This document shows positions 57,222 to 64,000 of a stretch of 64,000 bases of DNA, in pieces. The notes below the pieces were generated by a model. That model was given only the letters and a program-made list of their open reading frames with translations, was not told where the DNA came from and searched no databases. Positions within the stretch are counted from its first letter, which is position 1; each line of letters begins with the position of its first letter. The position numbers and the translations under genes were made by a program. Source of the DNA: Bradyrhizobium ottawaense (GTDB lineage: Bacteria; Pseudomonadota; Alphaproteobacteria; Rhizobiales; Xanthobacteraceae); contig NZ_LT629693.1 of NCBI RefSeq assembly GCF_900099825.1, forward strand, positions 5,715,001 through 5,779,000, in the 5' to 3' direction.

Positions 57222-57562
57222 TTCTCGCTTAGCCGAGTGACGCGCACAGACTGACTGAAAAAATTTTGGCGGCCGCGGGGCCATTGTCGAAGTTGGTGCT
57301 AGCATTTTCACCGAGCGGCAAGCTTGTTCCGGTTTTAGGCTGGGAACCCGAATGGACCGTTTTGTCCGGGTTACCGTTTTTTTCAGTTCGCCACAGTCTC
57401 CGCGTCGTGGCCTCGCACGGTTCCGCCGATCCTACCATCGGCGGTGCCGTGCTTTTCCCGTTCGCCGCCAAGCTGGCTGCCACTTCGGCTAGCATCGCCT
57501 GTCCCTTTCGGAAACCTTATCTGGCTGGCGGTTGACCGAGAATCGGGCGATGCTGTTGTTCA
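57222..57562. other. Gap of about 340 bp before the integrase
   Basis: Two short frames (57229-57495 minus and 57266-57535 plus) overlap here; neither has family-like content, and neither is called. No clear terminal repeat of the following element was seen. Confidence 0.35.
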
Positions 57563-58579
57563 ATGAGGGATCTTTTCAGGCTCATTGGTTGGGCGGTTGT
57601 CGATCTATTGCGGTCGCGGGCAGCGCTCGAGGCAGAGATTTGGACATTGCGGCAGCAAATAAACGTTCTGCGGCGGACTGCTCCTAAGAGACTCTCGTTC
57701 AGCGTCTTCGATCGCTTGGTATTCGTTGGTCTCTATCGGTTGTTTCCAAAGATTTGCGATGCGCTGGCAATCGTGAAGCCGGACACCATTGTTGGTTGGC
57801 ATCGCGCGGGTTTCCGGTTGTACTGGCGCTGGAAGTCGAGACGGCGTGGTGGCCGGCCGAAGGTGCCACTCGAAATACGCCGGCTGATCCGCGAGATGAG
57901 CATCGCAAATCCACTCTGGGGCGCGCCGCGCATCCACGGCGAGCTTCTCAAGCTCGGCATCGATATCGGTCAGACCAGCGTGGCCAAGTATATGGTCAGG
58001 CGTAGAGGGCCGCCGTCCCAAGGCTGGAACACCTTCATCCGCAATCATGCCGACGGCATCGCGGCGATGGATCTGTTCGTCGTGCCGACGATCTCGTTTC
58101 GTTTGCTCTACGGCCTGCTGATCATGGGGCATGGCCGGCGGAAGATTCTATGGTTTGGCGTTACACCGCATGCGACCGCGGAATGGATCGCAAATCAGCT
58201 CACGGAAGCTTGTGGTTGGGAACAAGTTCCCCGCTATCTAATCCGCGATCGGGATGGGGCCTATGGCGAGGTCTTCATCCGACGGCTTCGATCAATGGGT
58301 ATTCGCGATCGACCGACGTCGCCGCGCTCCCCATGGCAAAACGGATTTGTTGAACGACTTATCGGCTCGATCCGACGGGAGTGCCTTGACCACGTTGTTG
58401 TGTTCGGCGAGCGGCATCTTCGTCATGTGCTGCTGTCGTACATGAATTACTATAACGAGATGCGTACGCATCTATCCATGGGGAAGGATGCGCCAGTACC
58501 GCGCGCCGTAGAGAGGGTAGGGCACATCAATTGTCGTCCTGTACTGGGCGGGTTGCATCATCAATATCTCCGAATTTGA
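57563..58579 (+). CDS. Integrase core (DDE) transposase
   Basis: This 338-residue rve/integrase-type transposase has a helical N-terminus with LEAEIWTLRQQINVLRRTAP, then RLIREMSIANPLWGAPRIHG. The DDE core includes AMDLFVVPT, LIRDRDGAYGE and NGFVERLIGSIRRECLDHVV. It is a one-ORF element of the IS3/IS481 superfamily type. The chain seems full. Flanking inverted repeats were not identified. Confidence 0.85.
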   Translation: MRDLFRLIGWAVVDLLRSRAALEAEIWTLRQQINVLRRTAPKRLSFSVFDRLVFVGLYRLFPKICDALAIVKPDTIVGWHRAGFRLYWRWKSRRRGGRPKVPLEIRRLIREMSIANPLWGAPRIHGELLKLGIDIGQTSVAKYMVRRRGPPSQGWNTFIRNHADGIAAMDLFVVPTISFRLLYGLLIMGHGRRKILWFGVTPHATAEWIANQLTEACGWEQVPRYLIRDRDGAYGEVFIRRLRSMGIRDRPTSPRSPWQNGFVERLIGSIRRECLDHVVVFGERHLRHVLLSYMNYYNEMRTHLSMGKDAPVPRAVERVGHINCRPVLGGLHHQYLRI

Positions 58580-58900
58580 TTTACGACAGGCACAGCTACT
58601 CGGACTTCGGCCCCGCGCTACTGAAGCGTCCCCGCAGATCGATGAGGCATGTTCACGCAAGCCGGAGCGGACCCGTTCACTTTCATCAGCCATTCCTGGC
58701 TCCTAAAACAGAATTTAATGGTGTCGGCGGATTGCGAACCCACATCAGACCTGTGCCGATATGCGGCACTTTTCAAAAGCTGTAAACTTCGGCTCCAGCT
58801 TTCCCCCGGTCTATAGCCGATTCTTTTGGGTCACTCGGCATTTCAAGGTAGGCCACTCAACGAAAAGGCTCGGCCCGCCTTCTGTTGACGAGATATCCCC
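58580..58900. other. Gap with one copy of a repeated 45-bp sequence
   Basis: No gene is supported. The part at 58700-58745 resembles 61450-61500 (see the repeat entry). Confidence 0.5.
58700..58745 (+). repeat. 45-bp repeat, copy 1
   Basis: CTAAAACAGAATTTAATGGT is followed by CGGCGGATT and a C-rich end (ACCCACAT). It is matched at 61456-61500 with CTTAAAATCTAATTTAATGG, CGGCGGATT and ACCTACAT. The two lie just after a transposase gene in each case, so they may be ends of a transposable element. Confidence 0.55.
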
Positions 58901-60151
58901 ATGACGCCCGTTGCGCTCCAACCAGCTAGGTCCTCACGAGGCAAGTCCTCGCCTGTGTCGATGCGCCAAGTGCACCTGGCGGAGGTCGCGTTGGCCGTCG
59001 GTGGCTTTGCCATCGGTACGGGCGAGTTCGGCATCATGGGGCTGCTGCCCGATGTCGCCAGCGATATCGGCGTGTCGATCCCTGTAGCGGGACACGTCAT
59101 CAGCGCATATGCGCTCGGTGTGGTGATCGGCGCGCCGGTGATTGCCGTTCTGGCCGCAAGGCTGTCGCGGCGAACCTTGCTTCTTGCCTTGATGACGGTT
59201 TTTGCAGCCGGCAATGTCGCGAGCGCGCTCGCTCCCGACTATGGCTGGCTCGTCGTGCTGCGGTTTCTGACCGGGCTGCCGCACGGAGCCTATTTTGGAG
59301 TAGCATCGCTCGTCGCCGCGAATATGGCGCAACCGAACCAGCGCGCCCGCGCCGTGGGCCGTGTGATGCTGGGCCTCGCGGTCGCAACGCTGCTGGGTGT
59401 GCCTCTCGCCACTTCATTCGGGCAGACGGTGGGATGGCGGGCGGCCTTCGCCGTCGTCGGCGCCATTGCGGCTCTGACAATTCTGCTGATCTGGCGCTTC
59501 GTTCCGGCGGATCGGGCCGATGCGGCCGCGAGCCCGTTCCGCGAGCTCGGCGCTCTCCGTCGCCTGCAGGTCTGGCTGACCTTGGGCATCGGCGCGGTCG
59601 GCTCGGGCGGCATGTTCGCCGTGTTCAGCTACATCACGCCGACGCTAGTCAATGTCGCCGGCATTCGGGAAAGCCTCGTGCCGTTCGTGCTTTGCGTGTT
59701 CGGCACTGGGATGATTATCGGCAACGTCGCTGGCTCACGGCTGGCTGATCGCGCCCTGCTGCCCACGATCGGTGGCCTTCTCGTCTGGAACGCAACCGTG
59801 CTCGGTCTCCTGGTCTTCACGGCTGGCCATGCCTGGCTTGCTGTGACCAACGTGCTGCTGATCGGGACGGGATTCGCCGTCGTTCCGGGGTTGCAGACCC
59901 GGCTGATGGACGTCGCCGCAGACGCGCAGACGCTTGCAGCCTCCCTCAACCATTCCGCCTTCAATATCGCAAACGCGCTCGGTGCGTGGACCGGCGGCCT
60001 CACCATCGCTGCCGGGTATGGATGGACGTCGACCGGATGGGTCGGCACATCGTTTGCGCTCGGCGGCCTCGGAGTGTTCGCGATGTCGCTCCTGACCGAC
60101 GGCACGTTGCGAAGACGCTCACGCGCCTCTGCTGCAGAGCCTGCTCAATGA
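58901..60151 (+). CDS. MFS transporter (sugar/drug efflux type)
   Basis: This 416-residue protein has twelve membrane helices of the major facilitator superfamily, AraJ/YdhP-like. The first helix is in EVALAVGGFAIGTGEFGIMG, with the conserved loop LAARLSRRTLLLALMTVFAA and the mid-protein FGTGMIIGNVAGSRLADRAL. An alternative Met (58964) gives a shorter N-terminus. The substrate is not evident. The stop overlaps a small ORF start as ATGA. Confidence 0.92.
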   Translation: MTPVALQPARSSRGKSSPVSMRQVHLAEVALAVGGFAIGTGEFGIMGLLPDVASDIGVSIPVAGHVISAYALGVVIGAPVIAVLAARLSRRTLLLALMTVFAAGNVASALAPDYGWLVVLRFLTGLPHGAYFGVASLVAANMAQPNQRARAVGRVMLGLAVATLLGVPLATSFGQTVGWRAAFAVVGAIAALTILLIWRFVPADRADAAASPFRELGALRRLQVWLTLGIGAVGSGGMFAVFSYITPTLVNVAGIRESLVPFVLCVFGTGMIIGNVAGSRLADRALLPTIGGLLVWNATVLGLLVFTAGHAWLAVTNVLLIGTGFAVVPGLQTRLMDVAADAQTLAASLNHSAFNIANALGAWTGGLTIAAGYGWTSTGWVGTSFALGGLGVFAMSLLTDGTLRRRSRASAAEPAQ

Positions 60152-60246
60152 CGACAAACCTTGCCGCACGCCAGCGCCCTGATGGCGAAGCCGCTTCGGC
60201 TGCCTATACTGCGGGACCGTCGCAGAAGACGGTGCCAGTTCAGTGA
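60148..60246 (+). CDS. Possible 32-residue ORF overlapping the MFS stop
   Basis: ATG 60148 overlaps the MFS stop as ATGA and encodes MTTNLAARQRPDGEAASAAY and a short Gln/Pro tail. Its stop overlaps the next GTG start as GTGA. No family is known. Translational coupling is the only support. Confidence 0.25.
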   Translation: MTTNLAARQRPDGEAASAAYTAGPSQKTVPVQ

Positions 60247-60398
60247 CGGAAATCCTGGATCCTTCCGCCGGCGATCCGTCGCCGGACCAGGCATCGTCTT
60301 ATCGTCAGGCCACGCTGTCCCTGGCGGCCCTGACAACGAGCATCTTTCTCACGGTTATGACAATCGGGCTGGTCGCCCGATTGGAAATCGGATCATGA
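60243..60398 (+). CDS. Small single-pass membrane protein, 51 residues
   Basis: A GTG start at 60243 gives MTEILDPSAGDPSPDQASSY and then a hydrophobic helix (LSLAALTTSIFLTVMTIGLV). It overlaps the 32-residue ORF by 4 bp. It reads like a true membrane peptide, but no ribosome site is clear. Confidence 0.4.
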   Translation: MTEILDPSAGDPSPDQASSYRQATLSLAALTTSIFLTVMTIGLVARLEIGS

Positions 60399-60531
60399 AG
60401 CACTGCTAGAGGCCCAAGGTCCAACTGCGCGACTGGCTCCTGAGATTGCTTCAAGAATTTCGATGGCCCTCTGAGCTGCACCCGGTTCCGAAGACACCGA
60501 GTTAGGTGTTTTATGGAGCAGGAGGTGTGTC

Positions 60532-60774
60532 ATGGAGAGACGTCAGTTTACGCGAGAGTTCAAGCTTGAGGCGGTTCGCCTGATCAGGGATCGTGGCGTG
60601 TCGTATGCGAAGGCCGCGGAAGACCTTGGTATTCATCCGACGCAGTTGCGCAGTTGGGTGAAGCAGCTTGCGGACGATCCGCAACAAGCATTCCCCGGCC
60701 ACGGTCAGATGAAGCCGGAGCAGTTGGAGATCGCGCAGCTCAAGCGCGAGGTTGCCAAGCTCAAGGCCGAATGA
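60532..60774 (+). CDS. IS3 family OrfA (transposase helix-turn-helix)
   Basis: This 80-residue OrfA begins MERRQFTREFKLEAVRLIRD and ends in QLKREVAKLKAE, with the HTH in SYAKAAEDLGIHPTQLRSWV and the usual coiled leucine pattern. AGGAGG precedes the ATG. The gene ends at TGA followed by CCTAAAAAAGCC, a typical slippery site, but the stop precedes the site, so normal frameshifting cannot work. Confidence 0.85.
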   Translation: MERRQFTREFKLEAVRLIRDRGVSYAKAAEDLGIHPTQLRSWVKQLADDPQQAFPGHGQMKPEQLEIAQLKREVAKLKAE

Positions 60775-60817
60775 GATATCCTAAAAAAGCCGCGGCCTAC
60801 TTCGCGAAGGAATCGAC

Positions 60818-61468
60818 GTGAAGTTTGGTTTTGTTGCGAAGCACCGGGGGGTCTGGCCGGCGGATTGGTTGTGCGAGGCGCTCGGTGTCTCGCGGGGTGG
60901 GTTTTATGCCTGGCTGACACGACCGCGCAGTCGGCGCAGCCGGAGCGAAGAAGATCTTGGCGCGAAGGTTCGTGCCAGTTTCCTGGCGAGCGACCGGACC
61001 TATGGCGCCAGGCGGGTGTGGCACGACCTGCTCGCCGAAGGGGTATCGTGCGGGCTGCATCGGATCGAACGATTGATGCGGCTGCAGGCCCTCAAAGCAC
61101 GCCCGCGACGGCGGCGTCTGCCGCCGGATCTGGGTGAGCGGCAGGCCGCCGCCGTCGCTTCCAATGTGCTCGACCGCAGCTTCGAAGCAGCCGCTCCCAA
61201 CCGCAAATGGATTGCCGACTTCACCTATGTCTGGACCGCGGAGGGCTGGCTCTATGTGGCGGCTGTCGTCGATCTGTTCTCGCGGCGCGTGGTCGGCTGG
61301 TCGATGAGTGCAGCGATGACGGCGCAGCTCGTCACCGACGCTCTGGTGATGGCGATCTGGCGACGGGGCAAAAACTCGCGCGCATATGCGCGGTGGCTAC
61401 TTGGAAGCAACTCATTGTTCAACGCGAATGCACCAGCGTTTGATGGGCCTCTGACTCTTAAAATCTAA
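60818..61468 (+). pseudogene. IS3 family OrfB, C-terminally truncated
   Basis: MKFGFVAKHRGVWPADWLCE and LGVSRGGFYAWLTRPRSRRS are the usual start, then RKWIADFTYVWTAEGWLYVA with the first catalytic Asp and VVDLFSRRVVGWSM with the second. The sequence departs from the family after VMAIWRRGK, so the third catalytic residue (Glu) and about 90 residues are lost. Confidence 0.85.
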
Positions 61469-61500
61469 TTTAATGGTAGCGGCGGATTTCTAACCTACAT
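61456..61500 (+). repeat. 45-bp repeat, copy 2
   Basis: It matches 58700-58745 at most positions. Here it sits at the truncation end of the IS3 OrfB. Confidence 0.55.
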
Positions 61501-61554
61501 GAGCCTCGCGCCTAACGCCTATGTTTCTGCTTTAGGTTCTTGTGGAGAAGCACA

Positions 61555-62550
61555 ATGTCGAAACTTCGTATGGTCGGGGCTACGGCTCTGTCACTCGCGT
61601 TAGCTGTTGCAGGCCCGGCCTTCGCGGCGGGGATCGGCGGCGGCGGCGGGGGGATGCATGTAGGCGGCATCGGCGGTGGCGGTGGGATGCACATCGGCGG
61701 CGTCGGCGGTGGCGGCGCGATGCACATCGGCGGCATCGGCGGTGGCGGCGCGATCCACATCGGCGGCATCGGCGGTGGCGGCGCGATGCACATCGGCGGC
61801 GTCGGCGGTGGCGGCGCGATGCACATCGGTGGCATCGGCGGTGGCGGCGCGATGCACATCGGCGGCATCGGCGGTGGCGGTGGGATGCACGTCGGCGGCG
61901 GCGGGTTCCGCGGTGCTCAAGCAAGCATCGGCGATGGCCGAGTTGGCTCAGTGAGCGGCGGAAATTTCACTGGGCACAGCGACGGACAGTTTGCGCACGG
62001 CGGGTATCGCGGCGATCGCGACCGGCGCCACGGTTATGACCGAGGAGTCGGCTTTGCTGGCGGATTAGCGGCCGGTAGCGCGCTGGGTTATGGCTACGGT
62101 GGCTACTACGACCCCTATACTTATTTTGGATACTACGATCCCAATTATTATAACGACGGCTACGCTTACAACGACCCCGGCTACGACGGGTACTCCGGCT
62201 CCGTGGTATCGAGCGGCGCTGATCCTTCCTATTGCGCCCAGCATTACCAGTCCTACGACCCGGTGTCCGGGACGTATCTCGGCGACGATGGTCTGCGACA
62301 TCCTTGCGGAAAAAACCAAGAAAGAGCCGCGACGGCGGCGATTGCGCAGCCGGCTGGTTCGGGAAATCCAGCCGCAGCTCCGTCGATGAACTCGGACCAG
62401 CAATTGCTGCCGGAGGCACTGGTGGGGCACCGCCAGCCGCGTGCTGATCAAGTGACCTCGGAAAAAAACTTGATGAATCCGAACGATCCAGTCAACCAGG
62501 AGAACGCGGCGCTCGACCGCATGATCAACGGCATCTGCCGCGGTTGCTAA
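61555..62550 (+). CDS. Secreted Gly/His repeat protein
   Basis: This 331-residue protein has a signal peptide (MSKLRMVGATALSLALAVAG). Residues about 30-115 are seven to eight copies of an 11-residue unit such as GGIGGGGAMHI, encoded by a 33-bp repeat. A Tyr/Asp/Gly-rich part follows (YYDPYTYFGYYDPNYYNDGY), then a C-terminal region with cysteines (SYCAQHYQSYDPVSGTYLGD, and a final CRGC). The His and Met in each unit could bind metal. The function is unknown. GGAG precedes the ATG at 61555. Confidence 0.8.
   Translation: MSKLRMVGATALSLALAVAGPAFAAGIGGGGGGMHVGGIGGGGGMHIGGVGGGGAMHIGGIGGGGAIHIGGIGGGGAMHIGGVGGGGAMHIGGIGGGGAMHIGGIGGGGGMHVGGGGFRGAQASIGDGRVGSVSGGNFTGHSDGQFAHGGYRGDRDRRHGYDRGVGFAGGLAAGSALGYGYGGYYDPYTYFGYYDPNYYNDGYAYNDPGYDGYSGSVVSSGADPSYCAQHYQSYDPVSGTYLGDDGLRHPCGKNQERAATAAIAQPAGSGNPAAAPSMNSDQQLLPEALVGHRQPRADQVTSEKNLMNPNDPVNQENAALDRMINGICRGC
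61650..61895 (+). repeat. 33-bp tandem repeat within the Gly/His protein
   Basis: The unit reads as GGCATCGGCGGTGGCGGCGC and a following 13 bp that codes for MHIGG. About seven near-identical copies in frame differ mainly at ATC/GTC, ATG/ATC and GGG/GCG positions. Confidence 0.9.
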
Positions 62551-62752
62551 GTACTCGCCCCTCACCTGATCGCCCGGCCGACCACCTCTTCGGAGCCGCC
62601 CTTCGAATACGTGTTGGCGTTACCGTTCTGGCATCGCGGCGCAGCTCGGCATCGATCGGCCGGGCCCAGCACAGAGGGTTGGCGTAAATCGCAGGGCCTG
62701 GACCCCGCCTGAAGTAGCGCGCGACGGCCGCAGGGCGTCGCGTCACCACGTA

Positions 62753-63018
62753 GTGACATTGGGAGAACAGAATTCTGACAACACTGAAAAGGGTGCAACG
62801 CTGCCGCACAGCCGCCGAGATTTCCTCGGCTTGGTCATTGAGGGCTCGGCAGTCGCGGCAACAGCTACCTTAACGAGCATTTCGGCCGCCGCGCAGACAA
62901 AAGGGCAAACCAGCATGCAAACAACTACGTCGAACACTACAAGGCCCCGGTCCGCTTCGGCCTGGGCGGAGTGCCGCTTGGCAATGAGTTCGCGGTCATC
63001 ACGGAAAAGGACGCCTAA
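62753..63018 (+). pseudogene. Tat-secreted aldo/keto reductase, 5' fragment
   Basis: From GTG 62753 the product has a twin-arginine signal (SRRDFLGLVIEGSAVAATAT). After the alanine-rich cleavage region one frame change leads to NNYVEHYKAPVRFGLGGVPL, the start of an aldo/keto reductase, then GNEFAVITEKDA and a stop at 63016-63018. The rest of the enzyme is absent. No active site remains. Confidence 0.6.
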
Positions 63019-63600
63019 AGCAGACATTGCGTTGCGAGCATCGAGATCTGATTTTGACCCGAAGCGCCTATGACCATAAGCGAGTGCGTCCGCTCAAGCC
63101 CATAGTTGGGGGGTGGTCAAATCTCTGGGGTATTATCGCCGCGGACCGGTGGGTCTAGTTCACGCATAAAATCTAGGAATTAAATACAAAAAGCCACACC
63201 GGCCATGAGGCGGGTAAGGTATGAGGTTTGATGTTCGTAGGGGTGGGGGGTAGTCAATTCCTCAGAGCCTCTTTGCTTGCGGACCGGCCCCACTTTCACT
63301 CAGGGATTTTTTTCTGCGACCCAAGGTTTTCAGCGTGAGAAATCCGCTCGTGTCCTGGCCGCCGACCGTACGCGGCGAAAACGATTGCTGCATCCGATAC
63401 TTGCCGACCACCGAAAAAGGCCGGGGCAGCTCTAGCAAGAAACCGGATGATTTATTTTCTGCTCGATTGTTAGAGGGTGCGGCCAAACCGGAGAGCTGAG
63501 TTGCGTCCGCGCGCAGCTTTGACGATGGACTTTTTGAAGTCGCGTCGCAGCGGTCTACTTCCGGCACTTGGAAACGAGTTACTATAGTTTTTACGACGGC
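63019..63600. other. Gap of about 580 bp with two related G-rich sequences
   Basis: A GGGGGGT-rich sequence occurs at 63108-63153 and again, changed, at 63245-63291, each ending in GCGGACCGG. No gene is supported; a minus frame at 63262-63567 has no family-like content. Confidence 0.5.
63108..63291 (+). repeat. Pair of imperfect 46-bp direct repeats
   Basis: GGGGGGTGGTCAAATCTCTG (63108) and GGGGGGTAGTCAATTCCTCA (63245) begin two units that both end near GCGGACCGG. They are 137 bp apart. Confidence 0.55.
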
Positions 63601-64000
63601 TCAGTTGGCCTTGCGGCGCAGGAAGGCCGGGATCTCGAGAACGGTTTCCTCGATCGAATTGCGCACACGAGAGGAACGGCCGTGCGGAGCGAGGCCCTGC
63701 GGAGCTGCATGGCGCGCATATTCCGAAACCGGCTTTTCCGGTCGCCCTTCGGGGTGGGGGGCCATCGGGCGGAGCGGCGGACACTCTAATTGCGGCAGCG
63801 GTGCACTACGCTCGATCCGGTCGGCGTCGCGACGGCTGTCGTTGCGCAGCCTGCCGGCGAGTTCCGTGAGTGAGCTTTCCGCTGGTTGCGTCTGGCGCGC
63901 CGGGTCAAGATTATCGATGCCGGTCGCTACCACCGAGACGCGGACGATACCTTCCAGGCTTTCATCGAAAGACGCGCCGACGATGATGTTGGCGTCTGGG
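63601..64000 (-). CDS. ftsZ: Cell division protein FtsZ, C-terminal part (5' end outside window)
   Basis: The minus frame is open to the window edge. It reads PDANIIVGASFDESLEGIVR and VSVVATGIDNLD, the end of the FtsZ GTPase domain, then a disordered linker of about 80 residues rich in Pro and Arg, and ends with EETVLEIPAFLRRKAN, the C-terminal peptide that binds FtsA and other division partners. The linker is shorter than in some alphaproteobacterial FtsZ. The gene might be a second copy. Most of it is not in view. Confidence 0.9.
   Translation of the reverse strand, partial: PDANIIVGASFDESLEGIVRVSVVATGIDNLDPARQTQPAESSLTELAGRLRNDSRRDADRIERSAPLPQLECPPLRPMAPHPEGRPEKPVSEYARHAAPQGLAPHGRSSRVRNSIEETVLEIPAFLRRKAN

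Larger units (their letters stand above)
60532..61468 (+). mobile_element. Broken IS3 family element
   Basis: OrfA is intact, whereas the junction to OrfB has an early stop and one apparent base loss before the GTG at 60818. OrfB loses its last third at about 61370. The element is therefore a remnant. A 45-bp repeat follows directly at 61456. Confidence 0.8.

Noticed and set aside
57229..57495. 88-codon minus frame
   Set aside because: There is an AAGGGA before it, but no recognisable content; too weak to call.
63262..63567. 101-codon minus frame
   Set aside because: No family pattern and it spans one of the G-rich repeats.

Overview
The window is high-GC DNA whose genes look alphaproteobacterial and most like Bradyrhizobium or a close relative. 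Supporting signs are lanthanide-type XoxF methanol dehydrogenase with its PQQ accessory block, glutathione-dependent formaldehyde oxidation, an Usg family protein, more than one groEL locus with a CIRCE site, and an FtsZ tail ending in a conserved rhizobial-style C-terminus. The genus is an inference from protein style; no search was run. No tRNA, rRNA or CRISPR array was seen.

Region 1 (1-19.5 kb) is a C1/alcohol oxidation island. From the left it holds a SoxYZ-like carrier (cut by the window edge), a zinc metallohydrolase, a XoxJ-like periplasmic binding protein, a CXXCW-type rhodanese-like protein, a periplasmic protein of unknown role, an ABC permease and ATPase, a YVTN beta-propeller, a second ABC-type binding protein and S-formylglutathione hydrolase. 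A divergent response regulator/histidine kinase pair, a TonB-dependent receptor and an AraC regulator follow. Then come xoxF, a methanol-metabolism cytochrome c, S-(hydroxymethyl)glutathione dehydrogenase and Gfa, closed by a strong terminator. Together they oxidise methanol (or another short alcohol) to formaldehyde in the periplasm, pass electrons to cytochrome c, and oxidise formaldehyde to formate through glutathione in the cytoplasm.

Region 2 (19.6-42.1 kb) is ordinary metabolic chromosome. It has an HxlR regulator divergent from a tautomerase and a dienelactone hydrolase, an epoxide hydrolase, a nitrate/sulfonate-type ABC importer, and a three-subunit membrane alcohol/sugar dehydrogenase (subunit 3, GMC flavoprotein, triheme cytochrome c). 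It also has a protein built of three GAF-like repeats, a class II aldolase divergent from an MlrC-type peptidase, an NmrA protein divergent from a LysR regulator, and a GST. Last is a translationally coupled mannose-6-phosphate isomerase / GT4 fusion / GH130 operon.

Region 3 (42.1-64 kb) is accessory and decayed. It contains IS30 and IS3 remnants, an integrase-like transposase, many small genes and several pseudogenes (TenA, a cupin, a second groEL, a Tat aldo/keto reductase, a Gln-rich peptide). Its intact core is stress-related: groES-groEL with CIRCE, an RpoH-type sigma factor divergent from a MarR regulator with a cysteine-rich tail, and ferredoxin fdxA. A NYN-domain protein, an MFS exporter, a protein with an 11-residue Gly/His repeat and the 3' part of ftsZ complete it. 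The most interesting unexplained unit is the rpoH/marR/fdxA locus with TTTCGAAA sites and a degraded copy of its promoter 5 kb away. Next are the xoxF promoter repeats and the triple-GAF protein.
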